DNA from: JAXMCK01 sp046349395 | Lineage (GTDB): Bacteria > Pseudomonadota > Alphaproteobacteria > Geminicoccales > Geminicoccaceae | Direction of reading: 5' to 3' | DNA: 64,000 nucleotides | Assembly: GCA_046349395.1 (NCBI GenBank) | Contig: JAXMCK010000006.1 | Location: 744,001 to 808,000 of the forward strand | In this document: piece after piece, positions 8,150-17,056 of the stretch | Numbering within the stretch: the first letter of the stretch is position 1 | How the letters are laid out: each line of letters begins with the position of its first letter | Translations under genes and position numbers: made by a program | The notes under the pieces: generated by a model | What the model was told of the DNA's origin: nothing | What the model saw: only the letters and a program-made list of their open reading frames with translations | The model's database searches: none

Positions 8150-9382
8150 TCAGCTGGGAGGCGTCGGCGCCGCTTCCAGCGTCAATCGATCGACGTCGAA
8201 CTCGGCGGTCGCCAGAGCCTGCGCGATCTCGCTCGCATGCCGGGCGTTGCGGGTTTCGATCGTGAAGTCGACGTCGGCCTGCTTGACCGAGCGCAGGGAG
8301 AAGGCCCGCTGATGCACCACGTCGACGACGTTGCCGCCTGCATCGGCGATCACCGTGGCGATCCGAGCCAGGCTGCCGGGCAGGTCGGGTACGCCGACCC
8401 GGAGACGCACCAGACGGTCGCTGCGCACGAGGCCGCGAAGAACGACCGCCGACATCAGCCGACTGTCGATGTTCCCGCCGCAGAGGACGAGCCCGACCTT
8501 GCGATCGTGAAACCGTTCGGGGTCGCTGGTTACGGCCGCTAGACCCGCTGCACCGGCACCCTCGGCGACCGTCTTCTCGATCTCGAGGAGGGTCAGGATG
8601 GCGGCCTCGATCGTAGCCTCGTCCACGAGGACGATGTCGTCGACGAGCCGGTCGATGATCGGCAGCGTCAGACGACCCTGCTCACGGACGGCGATCCCTT
8701 CGGCGATGGTGGGGCCGCCGACCGGCAGCGCTTCGCCGCGTCGTCGGCAGAAGGCGCCCGGAAAGAGCCTGGCCTCGACGCCGACGACCTCGATGTCGGG
8801 CCGACGCGCCTTCGCGACTGTCGCCATGCCGGCGATCAGGCCGCCGCCACCGATGGGGACCACCAGAGCGTCGAGGTGCGGAGCAGCCTCCAGCATCTCG
8901 AGCGCCAGCGTGCCCTGGCCCGCAATGACCGCCGGGTCGTCGAAGGGATGCACGAAGACGAGGCCGCGCTGCTTGCAGAGGGCCGTCGCATGCAGTGCGG
9001 CCTCGTCGACGCCTTCACCGGCCAGGATGACCTCGGCACCGAGCCGCTTCGTGTTCTCGATCTTCACGAACGGGGTCTGGCGGGGCATCACGATGGTGGC
9101 CGGGATGCCGAGCCGCCGCGCGTGGTAGGCCAGCCCCTGGGCGTGGTTGCCGGCCGACATGGCGATCACGCCGGCGCGCTGCTCCTCCGCGGACAGCTGC
9201 AGGAGCCGGTTGCAAGCACCACGTTCCTTGAAGGCTGCCGTGTATTGAAGGTTCTCGAACTTCAGCCAGATCTGGGCACCCGTGATCTCCGAGAGCGTTT
9301 CGGAGCGCAGGAACGGCGTGCGGATGATCCGGCCTGCGATCCTTGCCGCTGCAGCCTCGACGTCGGCGACGGTGACCGTCAC
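8150..9382 (-). CDS. ilvA: Threonine ammonia-lyase (threonine dehydratase) with ACT domain
   Basis: PLP enzyme converting threonine to 2-oxobutanoate and ammonia, the first step of isoleucine synthesis (or threonine catabolism). It is 410 aa. The fold-type II catalytic domain has PLP-binding Lys52 in TAAFKERGA, the glycine loop IGGGGLIAGM and a C-terminal LVLCGGNID. A C-terminal ACT domain starts near residue 330 (LRVGVPDLPGSLARI). The single-ACT layout resembles the shorter TdcB/IlvA class. The start is GTG at 9382, overlapping the argC stop (GTGA, 4 bp). The frame continues upstream but only as a shadow of argC. It is probably co-transcribed with argC. Confidence 0.9.
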   Translation of the reverse strand: MTVTVADVEAAAARIAGRIIRTPFLRSETLSEITGAQIWLKFENLQYTAAFKERGACNRLLQLSAEEQRAGVIAMSAGNHAQGLAYHARRLGIPATIVMPRQTPFVKIENTKRLGAEVILAGEGVDEAALHATALCKQRGLVFVHPFDDPAVIAGQGTLALEMLEAAPHLDALVVPIGGGGLIAGMATVAKARRPDIEVVGVEARLFPGAFCRRRGEALPVGGPTIAEGIAVREQGRLTLPIIDRLVDDIVLVDEATIEAAILTLLEIEKTVAEGAGAAGLAAVTSDPERFHDRKVGLVLCGGNIDSRLMSAVVLRGLVRSDRLVRLRVGVPDLPGSLARIATVIADAGGNVVDVVHQRAFSLRSVKQADVDFTIETRNARHASEIAQALATAEFDVDRLTLEAAPTPPS

Positions 9383-10422
9383 GGAAAGAGCGGGCGCTGG
9401 CGCAGTCCCTCGGTCTCGTCGAAGCCCAGCATGATGTTCATGTTCTGGATGGCCTGCCCCGAAGCGCCCTTCACGAGGTTGTCGGTGGCACTGATGATGA
9501 TCGCCTCGCCGTCGATCCGGCTCTCGTGCACGCCGATCAGGCAGAGATTGGTGGCGCGGACGTGCCGCGTGGCGGGGAGGGTGCGGAACGGCAGCACGTG
9601 CACGAACGGCTCGCGGGCGTAGGCGGCCGCCAGCTGCCGATGCAGATCGGCCGGTGACACGCCGGCAGCGAGCCGCACATAGATCGTCGCCAGGATGCCC
9701 CGGCTCATCGGCATCAGGTGCGGCGTGAAGACGACCCGCATCGGCCTGCCGGCAAAGTCCGCGAGGCACTGCTCGATCTCGGGCGTGTGCCGGTGCGTGG
9801 CGACACCGTAGGCGTGGATGCCTTCCGTTACCTCCGTGAAGAGGCTGCCCTGCTTCGCATCGCGGCCCGCCCCCGACACCCCCGACTTGGCGTCGATGAT
9901 GATCCGGTCGGCGTCGATCAATCCTTCCTTCAGCGCCGGGATCAGAGGCAGTTCAGCCGTCGTCGTGTAGCAGCCGGGGTTCGCCACGAGCCGCGCCGAG
10001 GCGATGGCGTTGCGATAATGCTCGGAAAGGCCGTAGACGGCCTCCTGCTGCAGCTCGAGCGCCTGATGCGCATGGCCGTAGGTCGCTTCGTAGAGCGCAG
10101 GGTCGCGGAGGCGGAAATCGGCCGAAAGATCGACGATCCTGGGACCCTTCGGCAGCTTCGAGATGATCGCCTGCGTGGTCGCGTGCGGCAGGCAGCAGAA
10201 GATCGCGTCCAGCGATTTTGGGTCGAGGTCTTCGATCCGCACGAGCTGCGGCAGATCGTAGATGGCCAGGTGAGGAAAGACCTCGCCGATCGGCTTGCCC
10301 GCCTGCCGTTCGGCGGTGAGGGCGACGATCTCGAGCCGCGGATGGTCGCCGAGCAGACGGATCAGCTCGGCGCCGGTGTAGCCGCTGGCTCCCAGTATCC
10401 CGACCGCTGCCTTCGAACTCAT
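9379..10422 (-). CDS. argC: N-acetyl-gamma-glutamyl-phosphate reductase
   Basis: NADPH-dependent reductase of arginine biosynthesis, converting N-acetylglutamyl phosphate to the semialdehyde. It is 347 aa. The N-terminal Rossmann motif is GILGASGYTGAEL. The catalytic Cys151 lies in NPGCYTT, and a conserved SGAGR motif follows. ATG 10422 is preferred because GTGGAG lies seven bases upstream; two earlier in-frame Met codons have poorer context. It is divergent from purD across a 119 bp spacer that should hold both promoters. The stop overlaps the ilvA start. Confidence 0.93.
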   Translation of the reverse strand: MSSKAAVGILGASGYTGAELIRLLGDHPRLEIVALTAERQAGKPIGEVFPHLAIYDLPQLVRIEDLDPKSLDAIFCCLPHATTQAIISKLPKGPRIVDLSADFRLRDPALYEATYGHAHQALELQQEAVYGLSEHYRNAIASARLVANPGCYTTTAELPLIPALKEGLIDADRIIIDAKSGVSGAGRDAKQGSLFTEVTEGIHAYGVATHRHTPEIEQCLADFAGRPMRVVFTPHLMPMSRGILATIYVRLAAGVSPADLHRQLAAAYAREPFVHVLPFRTLPATRHVRATNLCLIGVHESRIDGEAIIISATDNLVKGASGQAIQNMNIMLGFDETEGLRQRPLFP

Positions 10423-10541
10423 CGCCATGCTCCACTTGCCGTCGCGCAGCATAAGGAAGTGTGCCGACCTGCGTCACCTCCTGCAGCTTGCGGCGACCGG
10501 TCAGCCCCACTAGACGCGGCGCCGTTGCCGGGAAGATCGCC

Positions 10542-11855
10542 ATGAAGGTTCTCGTCGTCGGGTCGGGTGGCCGCGAGCATGCGCTGTGTTGGGCTTTGGC
10601 GGGCTCGCCGATCGTCGACAAAGTCTGGTGCGCGCCCGGAAACGCCGGAATTGCCCGCGATGCCCAGTGCGTGCCCATCGCAGCGACCGATCTCGACGGC
10701 ATCGTCGATCTGGCGCAGCGCGAGCATATCGACCTCGTCGTCGTCGGCCCCGAAGCTCCCCTCGTGCTCGGTCTCGTCGACCGGCTGACGCAAGTCGGCA
10801 TCAAGGCGTTCGGGCCGACGGCCGCGGCAGCCCAACTCGAAGGATCCAAGGCCTTTACCAAGCGCTTCTGTGTGCGCCACGGCATCCCCACAGCCGCGTT
10901 CCGCACTTTCGGAGTCGGCCAAGAGGAAGCCGCGCTCGCCTACGTCGCCGGCACGGAGGCGCCCATCGTGGTCAAGGCAGACGGCCTCGCCGCGGGCAAA
11001 GGCGTCGTCGTCGCGTTCACGGTCGAGGAGGCGCAGGCCGCCATTCGCGACGCCTATCGGAGTGCAACTACCTCGGCGGGCGATCTGCTCGTCATCGAAG
11101 AGTTCATGCAGGGCGAGGAAGCTAGCCTGTTCGCCCTGTGCGACGGTGCCACGGCGCTCGAGATCGGTACCGCGCGGGACTTCAAGCGGGTCGGCGACGA
11201 TGACGTGGGTCCGAACACGGGCGGCATGGGCGCCTACTCGCCGGCCGACCTCCTGACGCCGGACCTCGTCGAGCGCGCCATGGCGGACATCGTCCATCCG
11301 ACCCTCGCCGGCATGGCCGCGGAAGGTACGCCGTTCAAAGGCTTCCTTTACGCCGGGCTGATGCTGACGGCCGAAGGTCCGAAGCTCGTCGAGTACAATG
11401 TCCGCTTCGGGGATCCTGAGTGCCAGGTCGTGCTGCCGCGGCTCATGACCGATCTCTGCCAGCTCATCCTGGGTGCAGTTGACGGGGTTCTCGCCGAGAT
11501 GAGCATCCGCTGGCGGCCTGAGCATGCCCTCACCGTCGTGCTGGCAACCCGCGGCTACCCTGGTCACGTCGAGCAGGGTAGCGAGATCAGGGGTCTGCCT
11601 GCGCTCTCCGACATGCCGTCCGTCCGCGTGTTCCATGCGGCGACACATGAAGGGCCCAAGGACAACTTCCTCGCCGCAGGCGGGCGCGTGCTGAGCGTGA
11701 CCGGCCTCGGGTCCAGCCTTGAAGACGCTCGCGATCGGGCCTATGCGGCCGTCGACCGGATCGACTGGCCAGAGGGATTCTGCCGGCGCGACATCGGCCG
11801 GCGGGCGATCGAGCGCACCTCATCGTCCTTGCCGGGCGCTGCGCCGTCCCTATGA
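10542..11855 (+). CDS. purD: Phosphoribosylamine-glycine ligase
   Basis: Second enzyme of de novo purine synthesis, ligating glycine to phosphoribosylamine using ATP. It is 437 aa, the usual PurD length. The N-terminus MKVLVVGSGGREHALCW is diagnostic. The ATP-grasp core includes VKADGLAAGKGVVVA and the metal/substrate site NTGGMGAYSP, followed by YNVRFGDPECQVVLPRL. The frame is open upstream to 10461, but the conserved N-terminus fixes the start at ATG 10542. bioY follows in the same direction after 33 bp. Confidence 0.95.
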   Translation: MKVLVVGSGGREHALCWALAGSPIVDKVWCAPGNAGIARDAQCVPIAATDLDGIVDLAQREHIDLVVVGPEAPLVLGLVDRLTQVGIKAFGPTAAAAQLEGSKAFTKRFCVRHGIPTAAFRTFGVGQEEAALAYVAGTEAPIVVKADGLAAGKGVVVAFTVEEAQAAIRDAYRSATTSAGDLLVIEEFMQGEEASLFALCDGATALEIGTARDFKRVGDDDVGPNTGGMGAYSPADLLTPDLVERAMADIVHPTLAGMAAEGTPFKGFLYAGLMLTAEGPKLVEYNVRFGDPECQVVLPRLMTDLCQLILGAVDGVLAEMSIRWRPEHALTVVLATRGYPGHVEQGSEIRGLPALSDMPSVRVFHAATHEGPKDNFLAAGGRVLSVTGLGSSLEDARDRAYAAVDRIDWPEGFCRRDIGRRAIERTSSSLPGAAPSL

Positions 11856-11888
11856 TCCGCCCGGTTTTCCCGCCAGCATGGTAGTTCG

Positions 11889-12485
11889 ATGACTGAAGCT
11901 TCCCGCTCCGTCCCCGTCGGCACTCAGCTGTGGCCGGCCACGACCGTCGCCGGACGCGTGACGCGGGACGTCGTGCTCGCTTTGTTCGGCACGCTCCTGC
12001 TCTGGGCGTCGGCCAAGGTGCAGGTGCCGTTCTACCCGGTGCCGATGACGCTGCAGACCGCCGTCGTGTTCCTCATCGGCATGGCCTATGGTTGGCGGCT
12101 CGGCGGCCTGACGGTGCTGCTCTACCTAGCCGAAGGCGCCATCGGCTGGCCCGTCTTCGCCGGCACGCCGGATAAAGGTCTCGGACTCGCCTACATGATG
12201 GGCCCGACAGGCGGCTATCTCGCCGGCTTCGTCGTCGCCGCCATGATTACCGGGTGGGTGGCCGAGCGCTACCGGGGCCTCCTGCCCCGGGCCGCGGGCG
12301 TGCTCGTCGCCACGATCGCCATCTACGCTCTTGGTGTTGCATGGCTCGGCCAGTTCATCGGCGTGTCCAAGGCGATTGCCGTGGGCGTCGTGCCATTCCT
12401 TCTCGGCGATCTCGTGAAGCTGTTCCTGGTCACTGCGTTGGGCGAGGTCGGTCTCGCGCGCCTGCAGAACCGCCTCGGCGGCTGA
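11889..12485 (+). CDS. bioY: Biotin transporter BioY (ECF-type S component)
   Basis: Integral membrane biotin-binding S component, 198 aa with about six hydrophobic helices. Family hallmarks are AKVQVPFYPVPMTLQT near the first loop, GMAYGWRLGGLTVLLYL, and GPTGGYLAGFV. No BioM/BioN energising subunits are seen in the window. Solo BioY is known to work alone or with a shared ECF module. It lies between purD and tsaC with short gaps in the same orientation. Confidence 0.92.
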   Translation: MTEASRSVPVGTQLWPATTVAGRVTRDVVLALFGTLLLWASAKVQVPFYPVPMTLQTAVVFLIGMAYGWRLGGLTVLLYLAEGAIGWPVFAGTPDKGLGLAYMMGPTGGYLAGFVVAAMITGWVAERYRGLLPRAAGVLVATIAIYALGVAWLGQFIGVSKAIAVGVVPFLLGDLVKLFLVTALGEVGLARLQNRLGG

Positions 12486-12500
12486 GCCCGCCATTGTTCC

Positions 12501-13448
12501 TTGGAGATCCTCCAGCCGACAGCGGCCGCACTCGAACGCGCGGCCCGGGAGTTGCGGCAGGGTAGGCTCGTCGCCTTTCCGACCGAGACCGTCTACGGGC
12601 TAGGCGCCGATGCGACCAGCGACGCAGCCGTCCGCAGTGTCTTCGCGGCGAAGGGCCGGCCGCCGTTCAATCCGCTGATCGTGCACGTGGCCGACCTCAG
12701 GGCGGCCATGGCCCTGGCTCAGTTCGACGACCGCGCCCGCCGCCTCGCCGAGAGCTTCTGGCCGGGCCCGCTTACCCTCGTCCTGCCCAAAGTTGCGAGG
12801 TGCCCGGTCAGCGCCAGCGCGACGGCAGGGCTACCGACGGTCGCGATCCGGGTGCCGAAACACCCGGTGGCCAAGTCGCTGCTGGTAGCGGCGGGAATTC
12901 CGGTCGTCGCACCGAGCGCCAACCCCTCAGGACTGCTGAGCCCGACAACGGCACAGCATGTCGCGACCGAACTCGGCGATCGCGTCTCGCTCGTCCTCGA
13001 CGGCGGCCCCTGCGACCTCGGCCTCGAAAGCACAGTCGTCGATCTCAGCGGACCGAAGCCCGTTCTCCTCAGGCCGGGCGGCCTCACGAGGCGGACGATC
13101 GAGCGGATCTGCGGGTCGCTCGGTGACGCGGAGGCGACGGACCGCCCGCGCTCACCGGGCCTCCTGCTACGCCATTATGCGCCGAAGCTGCCGCTCAGGC
13201 TCGATGCGGATGGACCCGAAGCGGGCGAGGCCTACCTGGATTTCGGGCCGCCACGCCTGCCCCCGTCCGCGCTTTATCGGAATCTCAGTCCGGCGGCCGA
13301 CCTCCCCGAGGCTGCACGCAACCTTTTCGCCATGTTGCGCGATCTCGACAGGACTGAGGCCGCCGCCATTGCCGTGGCGCCCCTGCCGGCCGAGGGGCTC
13401 GGCGAGGCGCTACGTGACCGTCTCCGCCGGGCGGCCCATCGCGACTGA
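12501..13448 (+). CDS. tsaC: L-threonylcarbamoyladenylate synthase (TsaC/Sua5 family)
   Basis: Makes threonylcarbamoyl-AMP from threonine, bicarbonate and ATP, for the t6A37 modification of ANN-decoding tRNAs. It is 315 aa, the longer Sua5-like form. The YrdC domain has FPTETVYGLGADA and KGRPPFNPLIVHV, then APSANPSGLLSPT and LDGGPCDLGLESTVVDLSG. A C-terminal Sua5 extension has SPGLLLRHYAPKLPL. The apparent start is TTG 12501, 15 bp after the bioY stop, with no clear ribosome site, so the start is tentative. Confidence 0.9.
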   Translation: MEILQPTAAALERAARELRQGRLVAFPTETVYGLGADATSDAAVRSVFAAKGRPPFNPLIVHVADLRAAMALAQFDDRARRLAESFWPGPLTLVLPKVARCPVSASATAGLPTVAIRVPKHPVAKSLLVAAGIPVVAPSANPSGLLSPTTAQHVATELGDRVSLVLDGGPCDLGLESTVVDLSGPKPVLLRPGGLTRRTIERICGSLGDAEATDRPRSPGLLLRHYAPKLPLRLDADGPEAGEAYLDFGPPRLPPSALYRNLSPAADLPEAARNLFAMLRDLDRTEAAAIAVAPLPAEGLGEALRDRLRRAAHRD

Positions 13449-13492
13449 CCCCAGGGGTTGACGCCCGGGCCGCGTGAGACCCAGGCTTGGCT

Positions 13493-14425
13493 ATGCTGAC
13501 CCGACTGCCGCCACTGAACGCTCTCCGCGCCTTCGAGGCGGCGGCCCGGCACACGAGTTTCGCCCGCGCGGCCGACGAGCTGGCCGTGACCCCGGCAGCG
13601 ATCAGCCAGCAGGTTCGCCAGCTCGAAGAGGATCTGGGCGTCCAGCTCTTTAGGCGTCTGCCGCGCGGCCTGATGCTGACCGACGCCGGACGGTCCTGCC
13701 TGCCCGAACTGGCCAAGGCCTTCCATCATCTGGCCCGTGCGGTCGAGGACGTCCGGGCGGGCAGCATCGACGGGCGCCTCGTGGTCTCGGTTATCCCGAG
13801 TTTCGCCCATCGCTGGCTGTTGCCCCGACTGCCCACCTTCTGTGCCGCCTACCCTCGGATCGACCTCACAATCAGTGCTGACATGCGCAATGTCGACTTC
13901 GCCAACGAGGACGTCGACATAGGCATAAGGTACGGACGTGGCGTCTATCCCGGCCTCGACACGTCCTTGCTGCTCACCGAGACGGTCTTTCCCGTCTGCG
14001 CGCCCGTTCTGCTGAACGGGCCCAAAGGGATCAGGCGGCCCGAGGACCTTCGACACCACACGCTGCTGCACGACCGCCAGCTCAGCGGCCAGGAACCCAG
14101 CCTCTACTGGCGCCAGTGGCTACGGGACCATGGCTTGGCGGACATCGACGCCGACCGCGGCCCGGGCTTCACGGACTCGACGATGCTGACCGAGGCGGCG
14201 GTAAGGGGCATCGGCGTCGCGATGGGCCGGAGTGCGCTGGTAGCCGAAGAGCTCGAAGCCGGCCGGCTCGTGCGACCCTTCCCCGACAGTCGACCCGCCG
14301 ACTATGCCTACTTCGTCGTGACACCGCCCGGCCGATCGGCTGGTCGTCGGGCGCGCGCCTTTCTCGACTGGCTGGCCGAGGAAGCCGCCCGCTCGCAGGC
14401 GACGACCGCTCCCGACCCGCGTTGA
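13493..14425 (+). CDS. LysR-type transcriptional regulator (GcvA-like)
   Basis: A 310 aa DNA-binding regulator. The N-terminal winged HTH has PLNALRAFEAAARHTSF and the recognition helix AVTPAAISQQVRQLE. The substrate-binding (PBP2) domain follows, with GIRYGRGVYPGLDT and the GIGVAMGRSALVAEEL segment typical of the GcvA subgroup. ATG 13493 is preferred to the in-frame TTG at 13487. It runs in the same direction as the nucleoside operon that starts 62 bp downstream. It may regulate that operon, but GcvA-like proteins regulate many targets and no operator was identified. Confidence 0.85.
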   Translation: MLTRLPPLNALRAFEAAARHTSFARAADELAVTPAAISQQVRQLEEDLGVQLFRRLPRGLMLTDAGRSCLPELAKAFHHLARAVEDVRAGSIDGRLVVSVIPSFAHRWLLPRLPTFCAAYPRIDLTISADMRNVDFANEDVDIGIRYGRGVYPGLDTSLLLTETVFPVCAPVLLNGPKGIRRPEDLRHHTLLHDRQLSGQEPSLYWRQWLRDHGLADIDADRGPGFTDSTMLTEAAVRGIGVAMGRSALVAEELEAGRLVRPFPDSRPADYAYFVVTPPGRSAGRRARAFLDWLAEEAARSQATTAPDPR

Positions 14426-14487
14426 CCTTTGCAAGTCGCCTTGAGCCGCCTACCGTCGCGTCGGCCTAGGGATCGGTGAGGGATCAG

Positions 14488-15477
14488 ATGCTGAAGACGT
14501 TCGCGGCACTCCTGTTCGCAGGGTCGCTGTCCATCGGCGTGGCGCTGGCACAGGACGCGAAGCCCGCCATCATCTTCGATATGGGCGGCAAGTTCGACAA
14601 GTCGTTCAACGAGGCGGCGTTCAACGGCGCAGAGAAGTTCAAGGCCGAGACCGGCTCCGACTACATGGAATTCGAGATCACGAACGAGTCGCAGCGCGAT
14701 CAGGCTCTGCGCCGGATGGCCCAGCGCGGCGCCAATCCCGTGGTGGCCGTGGGCTTCGCCTTCGCCACGCCGCTGGAGACGATCGCGGACGAGTTCCCGA
14801 ACACCAAGTTCGTCATCATCGACAGCGTCGTCGACAAGCCGAACGTCGAGTCCGTCACCTTCAAGGAGGAGCAGGGCTCCTTCCTCGTCGGCATGGCAGC
14901 AGCCCTCGCCAGCAAGACCGGCAAGGTGGGCTTCGTCGGCGGCATGGACATCCCGCTGATCCGCAACTTCCTGCACGGCTACGAGCAGGGCGTGAAGCAC
15001 GTGAACCCTGACGCGCAGGTCATCGTGAACTTCACCGGCACTACACCGGCTGCCTGGAACGACCCGGCCCGTGGGGCCGAACTTGCGATCGGTCAGTTCG
15101 GTCAGGGAGCCGACGTCGTCTACGCCGCTGCGGGTGCCACGGGCCTCGGCGTCCTCCAGGCGGCCGCCGACCAGTCGAAGCTCTCGATCGGTGTCGACAG
15201 CAACCAGAACTATCTGCACCCCGGCAGCGTGCTGACCTCGATGATGAAGCGGGTCGACACGGCCGTGTACAACTCGTTCATGGACGTCAAGAACGGCACC
15301 TGGAAGGGCGGTCCGCAGGCGCTTGGCCTCAAGGAGGATGGCGTCGACTACGCCGTCGACGACAACAACAAGTCGGTGTTGAACGCCGACATGCAGGCCA
15401 AGATCAACACGGCCAAGGACGCTATCATCAAGGGCGACCTGAAGGTCGAGGACTACTACTCCACCCAGCCGAAGTGA
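14488..15477 (+). CDS. BMP/PnrA-family nucleoside-binding protein
   Basis: Periplasmic ligand-binding protein of a nucleoside ABC importer, 329 aa. It has a signal peptide (MLKTFAALLFAGSLSIGVAL, cleavage near ALAQ) but no lipobox. The Bmp fold is recognised from IIFDMGGKFDKSFNEAA, PVVAVGFAFATPLE, GFVGGMDIPLIRNF and AAAGATGLGVLQAA. ATG 14488 is chosen because GTGAGGG lies about five bases before it; the alternative GTG 14476 sits on the ribosome site itself. It is the first gene of a seven-gene operon with nucleoside-catabolic enzymes, which supports nucleosides as ligand. Confidence 0.92.
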   Translation: MLKTFAALLFAGSLSIGVALAQDAKPAIIFDMGGKFDKSFNEAAFNGAEKFKAETGSDYMEFEITNESQRDQALRRMAQRGANPVVAVGFAFATPLETIADEFPNTKFVIIDSVVDKPNVESVTFKEEQGSFLVGMAAALASKTGKVGFVGGMDIPLIRNFLHGYEQGVKHVNPDAQVIVNFTGTTPAAWNDPARGAELAIGQFGQGADVVYAAAGATGLGVLQAAADQSKLSIGVDSNQNYLHPGSVLTSMMKRVDTAVYNSFMDVKNGTWKGGPQALGLKEDGVDYAVDDNNKSVLNADMQAKINTAKDAIIKGDLKVEDYYSTQPK

Positions 15478-15499
15478 GGGTCGGGTTCAGGGTCGCCTT

Positions 15500-17056
15500 G
15501 TGCCGGTGACCCTCCTGCCCCTGCCAGACGCTCCGGCGGAGCAGCTTCCGCCGGCCGTCGAGTTGCGCGGCATCGACAAGCGGTTCGGTGCCGTTCACGC
15601 CAACAAGTCGATCGACCTCGTGGTACCCGCCGGCACCATCCACGGCATCGTCGGCGAGAACGGTGCCGGCAAGTCGACCCTGATGAACATCCTCTACGGG
15701 TTCTATCAGGCCGATTCGGGGATCATCCTGGTCGACGGCGAGCCGCGCACGATACGCGGGCCGCACGACGCCATCGCGGCGGGAATCGGCATGGTCCATC
15801 AGCATTTCATGCTGGTGGAAACCTTCACCGTCTTGGAGAACCTGCTCCTCGGTGCCGAAGGGGGCCTCACGCTGGCCGACGGCATCGCCCGGGCGCGGGA
15901 GGAGATCCGGGCACTGGAGCGTGACTACGGTCTCGAGGTGCCGCTCGATGTCACCGTCGCCGAGTTGCCGGTCGGCGTGCAGCAGCGGGTCGAGATCCTG
16001 AAGGCGCTGTTCCGCGGCGCCCGCATCCTCATCCTGGACGAGCCCACCGGCGTGCTGACGCCGCAAGAGGCGGATCATCTCTTCCGCATCCTTGCGAACC
16101 TGAAGGCGCAGGGACGGACCGTTATCCTGATCACGCACAAGCTGCGCGAGATCATGGCCATCACCGACAATGTCAGCGTGATGCGCCAGGGTGCGATGGT
16201 GGCGCATCGCCGGACGACGGCGACGTCGAAGGAGGAACTGGCGGAGCTGATGGTTGGCCGTAAGGTCCTGCTCCGGGTGGACAAGGCACCGTCACGACCG
16301 CGCGAGCCGATCCTCGAGGTGCGCGGCCTGCAGGTCCTGGACGAGACCGGCGTCGCCCGCGTGAAGGGGATCACCTTCGATGTGCGGGCCGGGGAGATCG
16401 TCGGCATCGCGGGCGTCGCCGGCAACGGCCAGTCGGAATTGCTGGAGGCGTTGGCCGGCATCAAGAAAGCCCATCGCGGGCAGGTGCTGATCCGCGGCAG
16501 ACCGGTGACGACGCCGGCACAGGCGCGCGAGAACCGGCTGGGTCATGTGCCGGAGGATCGGCTGCGTGTCGGTCTGGTCAAAGGCTTCAGCGCCTACGAG
16601 AACGCCATTCTCGGCTATCAGAGCGCCGAGAGTTACCAGTGGCACGGCTTCCTTCGGCGGGGGCGGATCCTCGATCTCTGCCGTGCCTGGATGCGCGGCT
16701 ACGACGTGCGCCCGCAGGAGCCGCTGCTGGAGGCCACGTCGTTCTCCGGCGGCAACCAGCAGAAGCTCGTGCTGGCCCGCGAGATGGAGCACGACCCCGA
16801 TCTGCTCCTGGTCGGCCAGCCGACCCGCGGTGTCGACATCGGCGCCATCGAGTTCATCCACAAGAAGCTCATCGCCCTGCGGGACGCGGGCAAGGCCGTC
16901 CTTCTCGTCTCGGTCGAGCTCGACGAGATCATGTCCGTCGCCGACCGCATCCTCGTCATGTTCGACGGCACGATCACGGGCGAGTTGCCGGCTGGCGAAG
17001 CGGAGGAGAGGAAGATCGGGCTTCTGATGTGCGGCATCACGAAGGAAGCGGCCTGA
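15500..17056 (+). CDS. Nucleoside ABC transporter, double ATPase (NupA/YufO-like)
   Basis: A 518 aa ATPase with two ABC domains. The first is canonical: GENGAGKSTLM, a degenerate-looking VGVQQRVEI signature, and ILILDEPTGVLTP. The second has a degenerate Walker A (GVAGNGQSELLEAL), FSGGNQQKLVLARE and LLLVGQPTRGVDIG, as usual for sugar/nucleoside double ATPases. The start is GTG 15500, 22 bp after the binding-protein gene. The stop overlaps the next ATG by one base (TGATG). It energises the two permeases that follow. Confidence 0.92.
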   Translation: MPVTLLPLPDAPAEQLPPAVELRGIDKRFGAVHANKSIDLVVPAGTIHGIVGENGAGKSTLMNILYGFYQADSGIILVDGEPRTIRGPHDAIAAGIGMVHQHFMLVETFTVLENLLLGAEGGLTLADGIARAREEIRALERDYGLEVPLDVTVAELPVGVQQRVEILKALFRGARILILDEPTGVLTPQEADHLFRILANLKAQGRTVILITHKLREIMAITDNVSVMRQGAMVAHRRTTATSKEELAELMVGRKVLLRVDKAPSRPREPILEVRGLQVLDETGVARVKGITFDVRAGEIVGIAGVAGNGQSELLEALAGIKKAHRGQVLIRGRPVTTPAQARENRLGHVPEDRLRVGLVKGFSAYENAILGYQSAESYQWHGFLRRGRILDLCRAWMRGYDVRPQEPLLEATSFSGGNQQKLVLAREMEHDPDLLLVGQPTRGVDIGAIEFIHKKLIALRDAGKAVLLVSVELDEIMSVADRILVMFDGTITGELPAGEAEERKIGLLMCGITKEAA